Shown here piece after piece: positions 43,676-54,717 of a stretch of 64,000 nucleotides of DNA. Location of the stretch: the NCBI GenBank assembly GCA_963830205.1, contig CAWHLP010000033.1:178089-242088 (forward strand). The letters are read 5' to 3'. The stretch's first letter is position 1. Every line of letters begins with the position of its first letter. This stretch comes from CAVSRC01 sp963830205. Its GTDB lineage: Bacteria > Pseudomonadota > Alphaproteobacteria > Rhizobiales > Kaistiaceae. The notes beneath the pieces were generated by a model. It saw nothing but the letters and a program-made list of their open reading frames with translations. It was not told the origin of the DNA and made no database searches. The translations under genes were made by a program, and so were the position numbers.

Positions 43676-44447
43676 GTCCTTGGCCACCAGTTTTCGGCAC
43701 GGGGGTCGCCCCCGAAGGCGCCGTCGACTCGGTTGAGCGCGTGGTCCGGATCGCCCGACGTCTTCCTGTCGGCGGGTGACGAAGACGAGGTCGGGATCGA
43801 AGTCGATGCCATGTCGCGCGAGATTGTCGCGGTAGGATTGCTTGAAGATGGCGCCGAAATTGACCTCGCCATAAGGAACGGTGACGGCAATGCGCCGATG
43901 TCCGCGTTCCACGAGCCGATCGATCGCTGTAGCGACAGCAGCCTTCGAAATCGAGATCGATCCAGGAATAACCGGCTGCCGGTGTCGCTGCGCCCGAGCG
44001 TGACGAACGGGATATTGCGCCGACTGCAGCAATTCGATGCGGCGGTCCACCTTGCGTGTCGCCGCCAGGATCATGCCGTCCACGGCACCGCGCGAGACGA
44101 AGCGCTGGAGATAGATGTAGTGGTCCTGGCTGCTGGCACAGGGCAGGACGAGAAGATCGAGACCGTGTTCGGCTAGGACGTGCTGCACGCCGTCGAACAC
44201 GCCCATGAAAAAGTAGTCGGTGCTGGTGGTGCTTTCCTGTTCGAGTTCGATCATGAACCCGACGGACCGGGTCAGGCCGATGGCAAGCGTGCGGGCAGCA
44301 TGATTGGGCGGCGTAGCCGAGCCGTTGCGCAGCCTCCAGGACCCGCCTGCGCGTCAGTTCGTTCACGTCCGGCTTGCCGTTGAGGGCGCGGGACACCGTG
44401 CCGGTGGAAATGCCCAACTCCTGCGCCAGCCGGGCGATGCCTCTCAT
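43672..44447 (-). pseudogene. LacI family regulator, frameshifted and lacking its C-terminal third
   Basis: HTH start MRGIARLAQELGISTGTVSR with hinge helix LEAAQRLGYA, then in a second frame the ligand-binding domain (TDYFFMGVFDGVQHVLAEHG, VDGMILAATRKVDRRI) and further on AAVATAIDRLVERGHRRIAV. At least three frame changes are needed to join these parts. A LacI protein is about 340 residues; only about 258 codons are present before the GH88-like operon begins, so the C-terminal third is gone. Even with base errors corrected it would not be full length. Confidence 0.8.
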
Positions 44448-44478
44448 TCTGGAATCTCCGAAAACTCGACGGTCGCTA

Positions 44479-44507
44479 TTGACATGGATCGCCCACCGAA
44501 ACATAGC
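44479..44507 (+). promoter_or_regulatory. Sigma-70-type promoter candidate for GH31 operon
   Basis: TTGACA (44479-44484), 17-base spacer, CATAGC (44502-44507). The predicted start of transcription falls inside the first operator at 44510-44523, the usual place for LacI-type repression. Confidence 0.5.
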
Positions 44508-44509
44508 AT

Positions 44510-44523
44510 CGTAAGCGCTTACG
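44510..44523. promoter_or_regulatory. LacI-family operator 1
   Basis: Perfect 14-bp palindrome CGTAAGCGCTTACG with a central CG step, characteristic of LacI-family sites. 91 bp centre-to-centre from operator 2, a spacing that would allow looping. Confidence 0.75.
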
Positions 44524-44599
44524 GGAAACACATGCAGCCTCCGTCTGGCTATGGACGCGTGTCACGCGGGCCGGCCAGGAGGAGAAAAAAGGCTGAAGA

Positions 44600-44615
44600 C
44601 CGTAAGCGCTTACGG
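44600..44615. promoter_or_regulatory. LacI-family operator 2
   Basis: Perfect 16-bp palindrome CCGTAAGCGCTTACGG, identical in its 14-bp core to operator 1. Confidence 0.75.
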
Positions 44616-44846
44616 ACGCGCTCTGAGCGTCCTGGGAGGAAGAGATGGCGAGAACCGTCCTGTCGGCGGAGTGCCGTGGTGCCTGGCGAGGGCGGCGCGG
44701 GTTCACATCCTGCCGCAGATCATCGCCGGCCTGGCCTGCTGGCGCCAGCGATTTCCGCTATCGAAGACGATGCGAGTCGGCTTGCGCTGCGCGTGCGTCC
44801 AGCCGCGCCGCTCGGACGGGCATCAGGAACAAATGGACAGACTAAG

Positions 44847-47168
44847 ATGAAATTCAGCGACGGCCACTGGCACATTCCCGAACATCTCAAAGTGCAGCAT
44901 CCGGTCCACGTCCATGACGTACGGGTCGAAGGCGACGAGGTGGTTGCCGACGTCGCTGCGCTCGCGATTCAAGACACGCCTCGATCAGGTTCACGCCACG
45001 GTCTTCACCGCTGCAGGCTGTTTGCGCCGGCAGAAGGCGTGATTGGCGTTCGCGTGACGCACTTCGAGGGCGGGCAGCCGCCGAAGCCGGAATTCGCAGC
45101 TCAACCGGCAAGCCGCGCGTGGCAAGTGATCGCGCAAGACGATACCTCGGTCACGCTCCATTCAGGGGGCCTGGCCGTAACGTTGCCGAAGTCCGGTCCT
45201 TACGCGCTCAATTTCCTGCGTGGCGACAAACGCATCACCGGCAGCCTCTACCAAGGCTGGCGGCTATGCCGTCGATCGCGATACCGGGGCTTCCCTACAT
45301 GTTCGAACGGCTCGATCTGACCGTCGGTACCAATGTCTACGGACTCGGGGAACGGTTCACGCCCTTCGTCAAGAACGGCCAGAGCGTCGACATCTGGAAC
45401 GAGGACGGCGGCACGCAGACGCGAACAGGCCTACAAGAATATTCCATTCTTCATGACCAATCGGGGCTGGGGTCTTCTGGTCAATCATCCCGGCCGCGTC
45501 TCGTTCGAGATCGCTTCGACAAAGGTCACCAAGGCGCAGTTCAGCGTCGAAAGGCGAGAGCCTCGAATATTTCGTCATCGACGGGCCGACGCCCGAAGGA
45601 TGTGCTGACTCGCTACACCGGCCTGACCGGGCGCCCGGCATTGCCGCCGGTGTGGTCGTTCGGCCTGTGGCTCTCGACCTCGTTCACCACGCAGTACGAC
45701 GAGGCAACGGTCAATTCCTTCGTCGACGGCATGCTCAAGCGCGACATTCCGCTTGGCGTGTTCCATTTCGACTGCTTCTGGATGCGCGGCCTCAACTGGT
45801 GCGACTTCGAATGGGACCCGGCGATCTTCCCTGACCCGGCGGGCCAGCTCGCCCGTCTCAAGGAGCGCGGCGTCCATGTCTGTGTGTGGATCAACCCCTA
45901 CATCGCCCAGCGTTCGCCGCTTTTCGCCGAAGGCCGTGACAGGGGTTATCTGCTCAGGCGCGCCGGACGGCGAGCGTTTGGCAATGGGACCATTGGCAGC
46001 CCGGCATGGCCTTCGTCGATTTCACCAATCCCGAGGCCGTCGACTGGTATCGCGGCCACCTGAAGCGCCTGCATCGACATGGGGGTCGATTGCTTCAAGA
46101 CCGACTTCGGCGAGCGCATCCCGACCGACGTCGTCTGGCATGACGGCTCCGATCCGGAGCGCATGCACAACTACTACACCTTCCTCTACAACAGGGCGGT
46201 CTTCGACCTGCTGCAGGAGGAGAAGGGTGAGGAGGCCATCGTCTTCGCGCGCTCGGCGACGGTCGGCGGCCAGCAATTCCCGGTCCATTGGGGCGGCGAC
46301 TGCGAATCCAACTACGAGTCGATGGCGGAGAGCCTGAGGGGCGGGCTCTCGCTCGGACTCAGCGGCTTCGGCTTCTGGAGCCACGACATTTCCGGCTTCG
46401 AAGGCACGGCACCGCCCGATCTCTACAAGCGCTGGTGCGCCTTCGGCCTGCTGTCGAGCCACAGCCGGCTGCACGGCATGGAGAGCTACCGCGTCCCGTG
46501 GAACTTCGACGAGGAAGCGGTCGACGTCCTGCAGGCATTTCACCAGGCTGAAATGCCGCCTCATGCCCTATCTCTACGAGACGCGCGAGACAGGCGAGCC
46601 GCGACCGGCGTCCCGATGATGCGCGCCATGTTCCTCGAATTTCCCGAGGATCCCGGCGCTGCCTCCCTCGACCAGCAATACATGCTCGGCGATGCGCTGC
46701 TGGTCGCCCCGGTGTTCAGCAAGGACGGCGACGTCGACGTCTACCTGCCGCCCGGGCGCTGGACCCACCTCCTTTCCGGCGTCGAGAAAACCGGCGGATG
46801 GCACCATGAGGTGCACGACGCCGTTCAGCCTGCCGCTCTACGTGCGCGAGAACACCCTGCTCGCCGTCGGTGCGCGCAACGACACCGTCGTCTATGACCA
46901 TGCCGACGGCGTCACGCTCGAGCTCTATGCGCTTGGCGACGGTCGGTCGGCGACCTGCACGGTTTCGGGGGACCAGGGCGAGCCGCTCGTCGTCACCGCG
47001 CAACGCCAGGGAAGCGAAATCGTCGTGACCGCGGCGGCGGCAAGACCGTGGCGGCTGCTCGCGGTCGGGCAGGGGGTGACCTGCGACCAAAGCCAGACGG
47101 TACGCAACGAAAGAGGGACGTTGATCGAGGGCAAGCCGTCGCTGCGGCTTACCCTTTCCGCCGGCTAG
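44847..47168 (+). pseudogene. GH31 alpha-xylosidase (YicI-like), with many frameshifts
   Basis: Pieces in all three frames add up to a full-length YicI-type enzyme of about 770 residues: MKFSDGHWHIPEHL at the start, YGLGERFTPFVKNGQSVDIW, PALPPVWSFGLWLSTSFTTQ, CFKTDFGERIPTDVVW with the nucleophile aspartate, and GGQQFPVHWGGDC with the acid/base. About a dozen frame changes fall between 44990 and 46810, nearly all stepping +1. Residues between breaks are well conserved, so the gene was under selection until very recently or is intact in reality. Likely releases xylose from xylogluco-oligosaccharides. Confidence 0.85.
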
Positions 47169-47330
47169 CGCGGCGTATCGGAAGATGACCGGGAGTCTCG
47201 TCCAAATCGGGAAACCCGGGGGAGCGGGGCGCACGTCGAACCGGATTCGACATGCGCCGTCGGGTGCATCGGGTTCATGAACGGGCCGATGCGGAGAAGC
47301 GTGCGAGAGCACATGAATGGGAGGAACCTC

Positions 47331-48341
47331 ATGACCAGAACTCTTGTGAAAATCCTCGCCTCGGCTGCGCTGGCCACGATGGCCGTGTCGGCCTTGGCCA
47401 CGGCCGCCAACGCCGCGGACCCTGTACGCGACAAGTGGTGCAGCAGCGTGCATCTGCGTTTCTTCGTCGGCGGCGCTGAAGGCGATGCCTTCGGCACCAT
47501 CGTCTACAACGGTGCCAAGCAGGCGGAGCACGATCTCGGGGCGAACGTCGAGTACCTCTTCTCCGGCTGGAAGGCCGAGACGATGGTCCAGCAGCTGCGC
47601 GAGGCGATCGCTGCGAAGCCCGACGGCATCGCCATGATGGGACACCCCGGCGAGGCCGCGGTGATGCCGCTGGCCGAGCAGGCCTTCAAGGCCGGCATCA
47701 AGATGATGTACCAGAACGTGCCGCTTCCCGGCGTGGTGGCCAAGTATGGCGGCGGCTACGTCGGCGCACAGCAGGCGGCCCAGGGCAAGTCGCTCGGCGA
47801 GGAGGCGATCCGCCGCTTCGGTCTGCAGAAGGGCGACGAGGTGATCGTGCTCGGCCCCTTCGACCAGCAGCCGGAGCGGTATGTGCGCGAAGGATCGGTC
47901 GCCCAGGCGTTCGAGGACGCGGGGCTGACCGTATACAAGCTAGTGGCCGGGGCTGAATTGGCTGCCGATCCGAACATCATGATTCCGGTCATCACCGCTG
48001 CTCTGGCGGCTCATCCGAAGGTCAAGCTGGTCGCCTATCCCGGTGGCCAGCAGCTCGGCAACGTGCCGACCTTCATGAAAGCGGCCGGCAAGAAGCCGGG
48101 CGAAGTGCTGGCGATCGGCTTCGACACCAGCCCGCAGATCGTTCGAGGGCTTCAAGGATGGCTGGGTGCAGCTCACCGCGGACCAGCAGCCCTTCCTGCA
48201 GGGCTACATGCCGATCCTCAGCCTGTGCCAGCAGGTCGTCTATCGGCCTGGCTCCGCTGAACGTGGACACCGGCGCCGGGTTCGTTACCGTCGAGAACTA
48301 CAAGGCAGTCGCCGATCTCGCTGCAGGAGAATCTGCGCTAG
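47331..48341 (+). CDS. Sugar ABC transporter substrate-binding protein (CUT2 type), frameshifted near C-terminus
   Basis: ATG 47331 with GGAGGAA upstream. Signal peptide ends at ANA (about 28). Periplasmic-binding-protein-1 fold: VYNGAKQAEHDLGANVEYLF, KPDGIAMMGHPGEAAV, VKLVAYPGGQQLGNV. In the first frame it is open to 48260, but the last about 65 residues belong to other frames (GWVQLTADQQPFLQGYMPIL, then PLNVDTGAGFVTVENYKAVADL). Three +1 steps near 48143, 48245 and 48325 give a stop at 48341. Binds a sugar for the ATPase and permease that follow; resembles fructose/xylose-type systems. Confidence 0.82.
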
Positions 48342-48411
48342 CGCTCGATCGATCGCAGCGTCGGCCAGTGACTGCTGGCGGCGCTGCGACCGCAATCGGC
48401 AGGAGCCGCCC

Positions 48412-49171
<760 letters not shown>

Positions 49172-49189
49172 CATCTCGGGAGCTGCGCA

Positions 49190-50216
49190 ATGACTCGCAA
49201 TATCGACCATGCCGGCTCACGGGCGATGGCATCCGAGGTCCACCCTGCCGAACGGCCGGTGCGACGCTTCCTGCTTGCCAACCGCGCCGGTCTGGGTTCG
49301 CTGGCGGTGTTCCTCATCATGATGGCCATCTTCCTCGTCCATCAGGCCGCAGCGTGTTCCTCACCTGGGACCTCTACGGCGCCGTCCTGACGACGCTTCC
49401 GGTGCCGCTTTTCGTCGTCGCGCCGCTGGTCTTCGTGGTCACGGCCGGAGAGATCGACCTGTCGTTCCCGGCCACCATGGGTTTCGCCGGGCTGGCTTTC
49501 GCCTATGTCGTGCAGGCCGGCTACGACCCCTTCGTCGGCATTGCCGCGGCGATCGTCACCGGCACGGTTCTGGGGCTGCTGGTCGGGTCTCTCGTGGTCT
49601 ATGCCAACCTGTCGTCGCTGATCGCGACACTCGGCATGAACTTCATGCTGCGCGGGCTCATCCTGATCATCACCCAGTCGAAATCGATCGCGCTGGTGAC
49701 ACTCAGCGACAGCCTCGCCTACAAGATCTTCTCGAGCACGCTGTTCGGCGTCCCGGTGCAGATCCTCTGGGCGATCGCCTTCGTCATCTTTGCGGCGGCA
49801 CTGTTCAACCGCCATCGCTTCGGCGCCCAGGTGCATGTGGTCGGCGACAACCCCGACAGCGCCAACGAAATGGGCATCGATGTCGCAGCGCGTGCGCGTC
49901 AAGGTCTTCGCTTTCGTGGGCTTCGGCGCGGCGCTCGGCGGCATCTTCTCGGTCATGATCAACTTCACTTGGTGGCCGACCTCGGGCGACGGCTACCTAC
50001 TGCCGGTGCTCGCTTCCGTTTTCGTCGGCGGCACGCCGACCTGGGGCGGTATCGGAACGATCTTCGGCGGCGCCATCGGTGCGCTTACGGTTTCGTTCAT
50101 CCAGACCGGAATCGTCGGCGCCGGGCTGTCCGGATTCTACGTGCAATTCTTCAACGGCCTGATCATCATCCTGTCCCTGCTCGGGCCACCGGTGGAACCA
50201 GGTGCGCTATCGTTAG
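49190..50216 (+). pseudogene. Sugar ABC transporter permease (CUT2 type), with several frameshifts
   Basis: Full-length permease is spread over three frames: MTRNIDHAGSRAMASEVHPA with the first helix, then VFVVTAGEIDLSFPATMGFA, YANLSSLIATLGMNFMLRGL, and last VKVFAFVGFGAALGGIFSVM, GGTPTWGGIGTIFGGAIGAL and a C-terminus HRWNQVRYR ending at 50216. Frame changes near 49350, 49885 and 50185. About ten membrane helices in the RbsC/FrcC family. Last gene of the GH31 arm. Confidence 0.82.
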
Positions 50217-50513
50217 GAGCGTGCCAGGCAACGGGTTTGTCGTACCTTTGCGCGACTATGCTGAAGGACGCCAGAGCAATCCACTTCGGCTGAGAGCGCT
50301 CGTGAACGACGAGACGACCTCGGACATTTCGCTCAGCCAATCGGATGTCCGCTTTGGTCATTCTCGACCGGGACGCTGGAACGGCATGTCCGGACATGTC
50401 GGCTCTAGCCCAGAAAGCGGAATGCCGTGGATGTCGGCAAGCGGCACCACCGGCCCGAGGCCCCCCATGCAATTGGCGCCATTCCGACCGAACGATACGC
50501 TCATTAGTATTTA
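50217..50513. other. Intergenic region between sugar locus and tRNA-Thr
   Basis: 297 bp. I see no gene, repeat or hairpin with a T-run. It marks the end of the indel-rich block. Confidence 0.5.
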
Positions 50514-50588
50514 TGGTGCTGCCGGTCAGGATTGAACTGACGACCTCCCCCTTACCAAGGGGGTGCTCTACCACTGAGCTACGGCAGC
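50514..50588 (-). tRNA. tRNA-Thr (GGT)
   Basis: 75-nt cloverleaf on the minus strand with encoded CCA: acceptor GCTGCCG / CGGCAGC, anticodon stem CCCCC/GGGGG, loop TTGGTAA giving anticodon GGT, T-loop TTCAATC. Confidence 0.95.
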
Positions 50589-50689
50589 CTGGGCACACGT
50601 CGTGCGGCGCTTAACTGCCATAGCGGAGGGGGCGGTTCAAGCGTCCGCAACACTTTCGGCAACTCTGCCGCGGGGCTACAAAGGCTGGC

Positions 50690-50881
50690 ATGACCGGCCG
50701 CAAGCCTTCCGACGGCGGACTGAAGACCCGCGAAGAGCGCCTTGCCGAGGCGCTGCGCGCCAATCTCAGGCGGCGCAAGGCCGTGTCCCGTGCCCGCCCG
50801 GACGATGGCGGGGAGGACGAGACCGCCCGCAAACCGGCCGATTTGCCTCAGAAACCGGGGCCTTCCGACCGCCGATCTTGA
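50690..50881 (+). CDS. Small basic conserved protein upstream of murA
   Basis: 63 residues: MTGRKPSDGGLKTREERLAEALRANLRRRK type, basic N-terminal helix and an acidic/proline-rich tail. Similar short proteins often sit just before murA in Hyphomicrobiales. Function unknown. Ribosome-binding site is weak (AAGG 8 bases upstream). Confidence 0.6.
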   Translation: MTGRKPSDGGLKTREERLAEALRANLRRRKAVSRARPDDGGEDETARKPADLPQKPGPSDRRS

Positions 50882-50966
50882 GTTGGCCGCAATCGTCGGA
50901 TAGACCCGCCACTGCCGGGCCCAAAGCGGTTCGGGCATCTGATTCTCTTGAAAAGGGGGGCGGCAT

Positions 50967-52256
50967 ATGGATCGCATCCGCATCGTCGGCGGCAATCGCC
51001 TGAATGGTTCGATTGCCATTTCCGGCGCCAAGAATGCGGCCCTCCCCTTGATGATCGCGAGCCTCTTGACCGACGAGACGCTGACGCTGGAGAACGTGCC
51101 GCGCCTCGCCGATGTCGCCATGCTCAAGCGCATCCTCGGCAATCACGGCGTCGACTGCACGGTGATGGGCAAGCGCCTCGGCCAGAACGGCCAGGGCGAG
51201 ACGCTGCAGCTCTCCGCCCACGAGATCGTCGACACGGTGGCACCCTACGAACTTGTGTCGAGGATGCGCGCCAGCTTCTGGGTCATCGGGCCGCTGGTTG
51301 CGCGCACCGGCGAGGCGCGCGTGTCGCTGCCCGGCGGTTGCGCCATCGGCACCCGCCCGGTCGATTTCTTCCTCTACGGCCTGCGCGCGCTCGGCGCCGA
51401 CATCGACATCGACAACGGCTATGTCGTCGCCAGGGCGCCCAAAGGTGGGCTTGTCGGCGGGCTTGTCCAGCTGCCGAAAGTCAGCGTCGGCGCCACCCAC
51501 ACCATCATGATGGCGGCGACGCTTGCCCGCGGCACCACCGTCATCGAGAACGCGGCCATGGAGCCCGAGATCGACAACGTCGCCCGTTGCCTGGTCGCCA
51601 TGGGGGCGAAGATCGAGGGGATCGGCACGCGCACCATCGCCATCGAGGGCGTCGCCGCCCTCCACGGCGCGCAGGTCGAGGTCATTCCCGACCGCATCGA
51701 GGCCGGCACCTTCGCGCTTGCCACCGCCATGACCGGCGGCGACGTGCTGCTCAAGGACGCCCGCTGGGAGCATCTCGAATCGGCCCTTGACGTGCTCGCC
51801 CGCGCCGGCGTCCACCTCACCCGCGAGGCCGACGGCATCCGCGTCCAGCGCAACGGCAACGGCATCCAGCCGGTCGACGTCGACGTCGACACGTTCCCGG
51901 GATTCGCCACCGATCTCCAGGCCCAGTTCATGGCGCTGATGACCCGGTCGTCGGGCACCGCCAGGATTCGCGAGACGATCTTCGAGAACCGCTTCATGCA
52001 CGTCTCCGAGCTTGCCCGGTTTGGGGCGGATATTCATCTCGACGGGCAGGTGGCAACCGTGAATGGCGTCCCGCGGCTGACCGGCGCCCAGGTGATGGCC
52101 ACCGACCTCAGGGCATCGGTTTCCCTGGTCATCGCCGGCCTTGGCGCCGAGGGCGAGACCGTGGTCAACCGCGTCTATCACCTCGACCGCGGCTTCGAGC
52201 GCCTCGAGGAGAAGCTCAGCGCCTGCGGGGCGGCGATCGAGCGGCTGAGCGGCTAG
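50967..52256 (+). CDS. murA: UDP-N-acetylglucosamine 1-carboxyvinyltransferase
   Basis: 429 residues. Adds enolpyruvate from PEP to UDP-GlcNAc, the first committed step of peptidoglycan synthesis, in the cytoplasm. Lys22 in SGAKNAALP; the fosfomycin-target cysteine is present (Cys125 in LPGGCAIGTRPVD). Full length and start MDRIRIVGGNRLNGSI as expected. It heads a compact run with DUF2948, hisD and UPF0262 genes. Confidence 0.97.
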   Translation: MDRIRIVGGNRLNGSIAISGAKNAALPLMIASLLTDETLTLENVPRLADVAMLKRILGNHGVDCTVMGKRLGQNGQGETLQLSAHEIVDTVAPYELVSRMRASFWVIGPLVARTGEARVSLPGGCAIGTRPVDFFLYGLRALGADIDIDNGYVVARAPKGGLVGGLVQLPKVSVGATHTIMMAATLARGTTVIENAAMEPEIDNVARCLVAMGAKIEGIGTRTIAIEGVAALHGAQVEVIPDRIEAGTFALATAMTGGDVLLKDARWEHLESALDVLARAGVHLTREADGIRVQRNGNGIQPVDVDVDTFPGFATDLQAQFMALMTRSSGTARIRETIFENRFMHVSELARFGADIHLDGQVATVNGVPRLTGAQVMATDLRASVSLVIAGLGAEGETVVNRVYHLDRGFERLEEKLSACGAAIERLSG

Positions 52257-52325
52257 GCGCAATCCCCGCCAGTTGCACCGCGGCGTGGGGCGCATTACCT
52301 GTGGCGGGAGCAAAGGATCCCGCCC

Positions 52326-52796
52326 ATGAGCGACATTGCCACCCCAGTGAAACTCTGTGCCTTTGACGAGGAGGACCTGGCCGTCCTCTCCGCCCACGTC
52401 CAGGACGCCGTGCTCAAGGTCGGCGACATGGTCTACCTGCCGCAGGAAGGCCGCTTTGCCGTCGCCATGAACCGCTTCATCTGGGAGAAGCCGGCCGGCG
52501 GCCGGCGGCAGACCTATGAGCGCCGCCGCTCGGTCCTCTCCTTCGACCGCGTCGGCGCCGTCCGCTCCAGCCACATCGACCGCGACCGCCCGGATGCCGT
52601 GCTGGAACTGCTTGCGGTATCCTTTGAAACCGCCGATACCCCTGCCGGAAAAGTGACGCTTGTTTTCGCTGGCGGCGGTGCGGTGCAGCTCGACGTGGAG
52701 GTCATCGAAGCGCGCCTGGCCGATCTCGGCGCCGCCTGGGCGACCGCGGCCAAGCCCGAGCACGACCTCGAGACCACCGCCGAACCGGGCAGCTGA
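52326..52796 (+). CDS. DUF2948 family protein
   Basis: 156 residues. Family motifs LCAFDEEDLAVLSAHVQDAV, YLPQEGRFAVAMNRFIWE, RRRSVLSFDRV and VEVIEARLADLG. Unknown function, nearly confined to alphaproteobacteria and always between murA and hisD. Confidence 0.92.
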   Translation: MSDIATPVKLCAFDEEDLAVLSAHVQDAVLKVGDMVYLPQEGRFAVAMNRFIWEKPAGGRRQTYERRRSVLSFDRVGAVRSSHIDRDRPDAVLELLAVSFETADTPAGKVTLVFAGGGAVQLDVEVIEARLADLGAAWATAAKPEHDLETTAEPGS

Positions 52797-52830
52797 CGAC
52801 CAGCGTCACGAGTGAACCGGGGACGCCGAC

Positions 52831-54123
52831 GTGACCATCAGACTTGCCCAGACCGACCCTGATTTCGAAGCCCGATTCCAGGCGCTCCTCGACGACAAGC
52901 GCGAAATGGCCGCTGACGTCGACCAGGTGGCGCGCGAGGTCATCGACAGCGTGCGCCGGCGCGGCGATGCGGCCCTGATCGAATACACCGAGAAATTTGA
53001 TCGTCTGGCGCTGACCGCCGATCAGCTTCGCGTCTCCGATGAGGCCATGGACGCCGCCGAGAAGTCGGTGCCGCAAGCTCAGCGCGAGGCGCTGCTCGTC
53101 GCCCGCGACCGCATTACCGCCTATCACCAGCGCCAGATGCCGGTGGACGACCGCTACACCGACGCGCTCGGCGTCGAGCTTGGCACCCGCTGGACGGCGA
53201 TCGAGGCGGTCGGCCTTTATGTTCCCGGCGGTACCGCCGCCTATCCCTCCTCCGTGCTGATGAACGTCGTGCCGGCGCGGGTCGCCGGCGTCGAGCGGAT
53301 CGTCATGGTAACGCCGACGCCGGACGGCAACGTCAACCCACTGGTGCTCGCCGCCGCCCGTCTTGCCGGCATCGACGAGATCTACCGAGTCGGCGGCGCC
53401 CAGGCCGTTGCGGCTCTGGCTTACGGCACCGAGACGGTCAAGCCGGTCGACAAGATTGTCGGTCCGGGCAACGCCTATGTCGCGGCTGCCAAGCGGCTGG
53501 TCTTCGGCACCGTCGGCATCGACATGATCGCAGGGCCTTCCGATGTGCTGGTGATCGCCGACGGCGACAACGACCCCGACTGGGTCGCTGCCGACCTGCT
53601 CGCCCAAGCCGAGCACGACGCGGCCGCCCAGGCGACCTTGATCACGACCTCAGCCGACCTCGCCGACCGCGTCGCGGGCGCCATCGAGCGTCAGCTGAAG
53701 ACCCTGTCGCGCGGTGAAATCGCCGGTGCAAGCTGGCGCGACCACGGTGCCGTCATCACGGTGAAGTCGCTAGCCGGGGCCATGGAGCTCGCCAACCGCA
53801 TCGCGCCGGAGCATCTCGAGCTTGCCGTGGCTGATCCGGAGGCGCTGCTCCTGCGCGTACGCAATGCCGGCGCCGTCTTCCTTGGCAGCCACACACCCGA
53901 GGTGATCGGCGATTATGTCGGCGGGCCCAACCACGTTCTGCCAACGGCCGGCTCGGCGCGCTTCTCCTCCGGCCTGTCGGTGTTTGACTTCATCAAACGG
54001 ACCTCGCTGCTGAAGCTCGGCCCCGAGCAGCTGCGCGCCCTTGGCGATGCCGCCATCACGCTCGCCAAGGCCGAGGGGCTCGGCGCCCATGCCCGCTCCG
54101 TGTCGATCCGGCTCAACCGGTGA
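52831..54123 (+). CDS. hisD: Histidinol dehydrogenase
   Basis: 430 residues from GTG 52831 with GGGGA upstream. Catalyses the last two steps of histidine synthesis, L-histidinol to L-histidine, with NAD+ and Zn2+. Motifs: ALGVELGTRWTAIEAVGLYV, GPGNAYVAAAKRLVFG, GPSDVLVIAD, LAQAEHDAAAQA, and the catalytic Glu-His of APEHLEL. Complete. Here it is separated from the rest of the his genes, as usual in this order. Confidence 0.97.
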   Translation: MTIRLAQTDPDFEARFQALLDDKREMAADVDQVAREVIDSVRRRGDAALIEYTEKFDRLALTADQLRVSDEAMDAAEKSVPQAQREALLVARDRITAYHQRQMPVDDRYTDALGVELGTRWTAIEAVGLYVPGGTAAYPSSVLMNVVPARVAGVERIVMVTPTPDGNVNPLVLAAARLAGIDEIYRVGGAQAVAALAYGTETVKPVDKIVGPGNAYVAAAKRLVFGTVGIDMIAGPSDVLVIADGDNDPDWVAADLLAQAEHDAAAQATLITTSADLADRVAGAIERQLKTLSRGEIAGASWRDHGAVITVKSLAGAMELANRIAPEHLELAVADPEALLLRVRNAGAVFLGSHTPEVIGDYVGGPNHVLPTAGSARFSSGLSVFDFIKRTSLLKLGPEQLRALGDAAITLAKAEGLGAHARSVSIRLNR

Positions 54124-54129
54124 GCGGGT

Positions 54130-54621
54130 GTGACTGACGACCGGCAGCACGCATCGACTGGCCGGCTGGTCGCCGTCGAACTCGACACCGGCGCGATGCG
54201 GCGGAGCACGCCGGCGATCGATTACGAGCGGGCCGCCGCCATGCGCGATCTCATCGCCAACAATGTGTTTGAACCGGTTGGCCGCACCGTCGACAGGTTT
54301 CGCCTGCGTCTGTCGGTCGCCGATCGCCGACTGGTCTTCGACATCCGTGACGAGGACGACCGGCCGTTGGTCAGCCACATCCTGTCGATGACGCCGCTCA
54401 TGCGCGTCATGCGCGACTACTACGTCGTCTGCGACGCCTATTACGCCGCCGCCGGCAGTTCCTCGCCGGCCCAGTTCGAGGCCATCGACATGGGGCGCCG
54501 CGGCCTGCACAACGAGGGCGCCGAACTGCTGCTCGACCGCCTCAAGGGCAAGATCGACCTCGACCAGACCACCGCCCGCTGTCTGTTCACGCTGGTCGCC
54601 GCCATCTATTGGAAGGGCTGA
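54130..54621 (+). CDS. UPF0262 family protein
   Basis: 163 residues, GTG start 6 bp after hisD. Conserved RFRLRLSVADRRLVFDI, HILSMTPLMRVMRDYYVVC, IDMGRRGLHNEGAELL and CRLFTL-like end (RCLFTLVAAIYW). Uncharacterised alphaproteobacterial family. Confidence 0.93.
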   Translation: MTDDRQHASTGRLVAVELDTGAMRRSTPAIDYERAAAMRDLIANNVFEPVGRTVDRFRLRLSVADRRLVFDIRDEDDRPLVSHILSMTPLMRVMRDYYVVCDAYYAAAGSSSPAQFEAIDMGRRGLHNEGAELLLDRLKGKIDLDQTTARCLFTLVAAIYWKG

Positions 54622-54667
54622 GCGGCTGTTCACAATCGGACCGTGATCGGCTAGCTACGAACTCACC

Positions 54668-54689
54668 AGGCCGCAGAGACTCGCGGCCT
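54668..54689 (+). terminator. Weak hairpin between UPF0262 gene and maf
   Basis: 7-bp stem AGGCCGC / GCGGCCT with an 8-base loop, followed by only two Ts. It may attenuate transcription between the two parts of the run. Confidence 0.35.
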
Positions 54690-54717
54690 TCCGACCCAGT
54701 TGCCTGACGGAGCCAGA

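Larger units (their letters stand above)
44448..44846. other. Divergent control region of the glycoside locus
   Basis: 399 bp between the LacI-family gene and the GH31 gene. It holds a promoter-like TTGACA-N17-CATAGC (44479-44507) and two copies of a LacI-type operator. A frame starting at 44645 after GGAGGAAGAG has a good ribosome-binding site, but its protein looks like no family, so I do not call it a gene; indels could hide a small one. Confidence 0.6.

Noticed and set aside
44645..44846. Small gene after a good ribosome-binding site before the GH31 gene
   Set aside because: The translation is Arg/Ala-rich with no likeness to any family; indels in this block make short frames unreliable.
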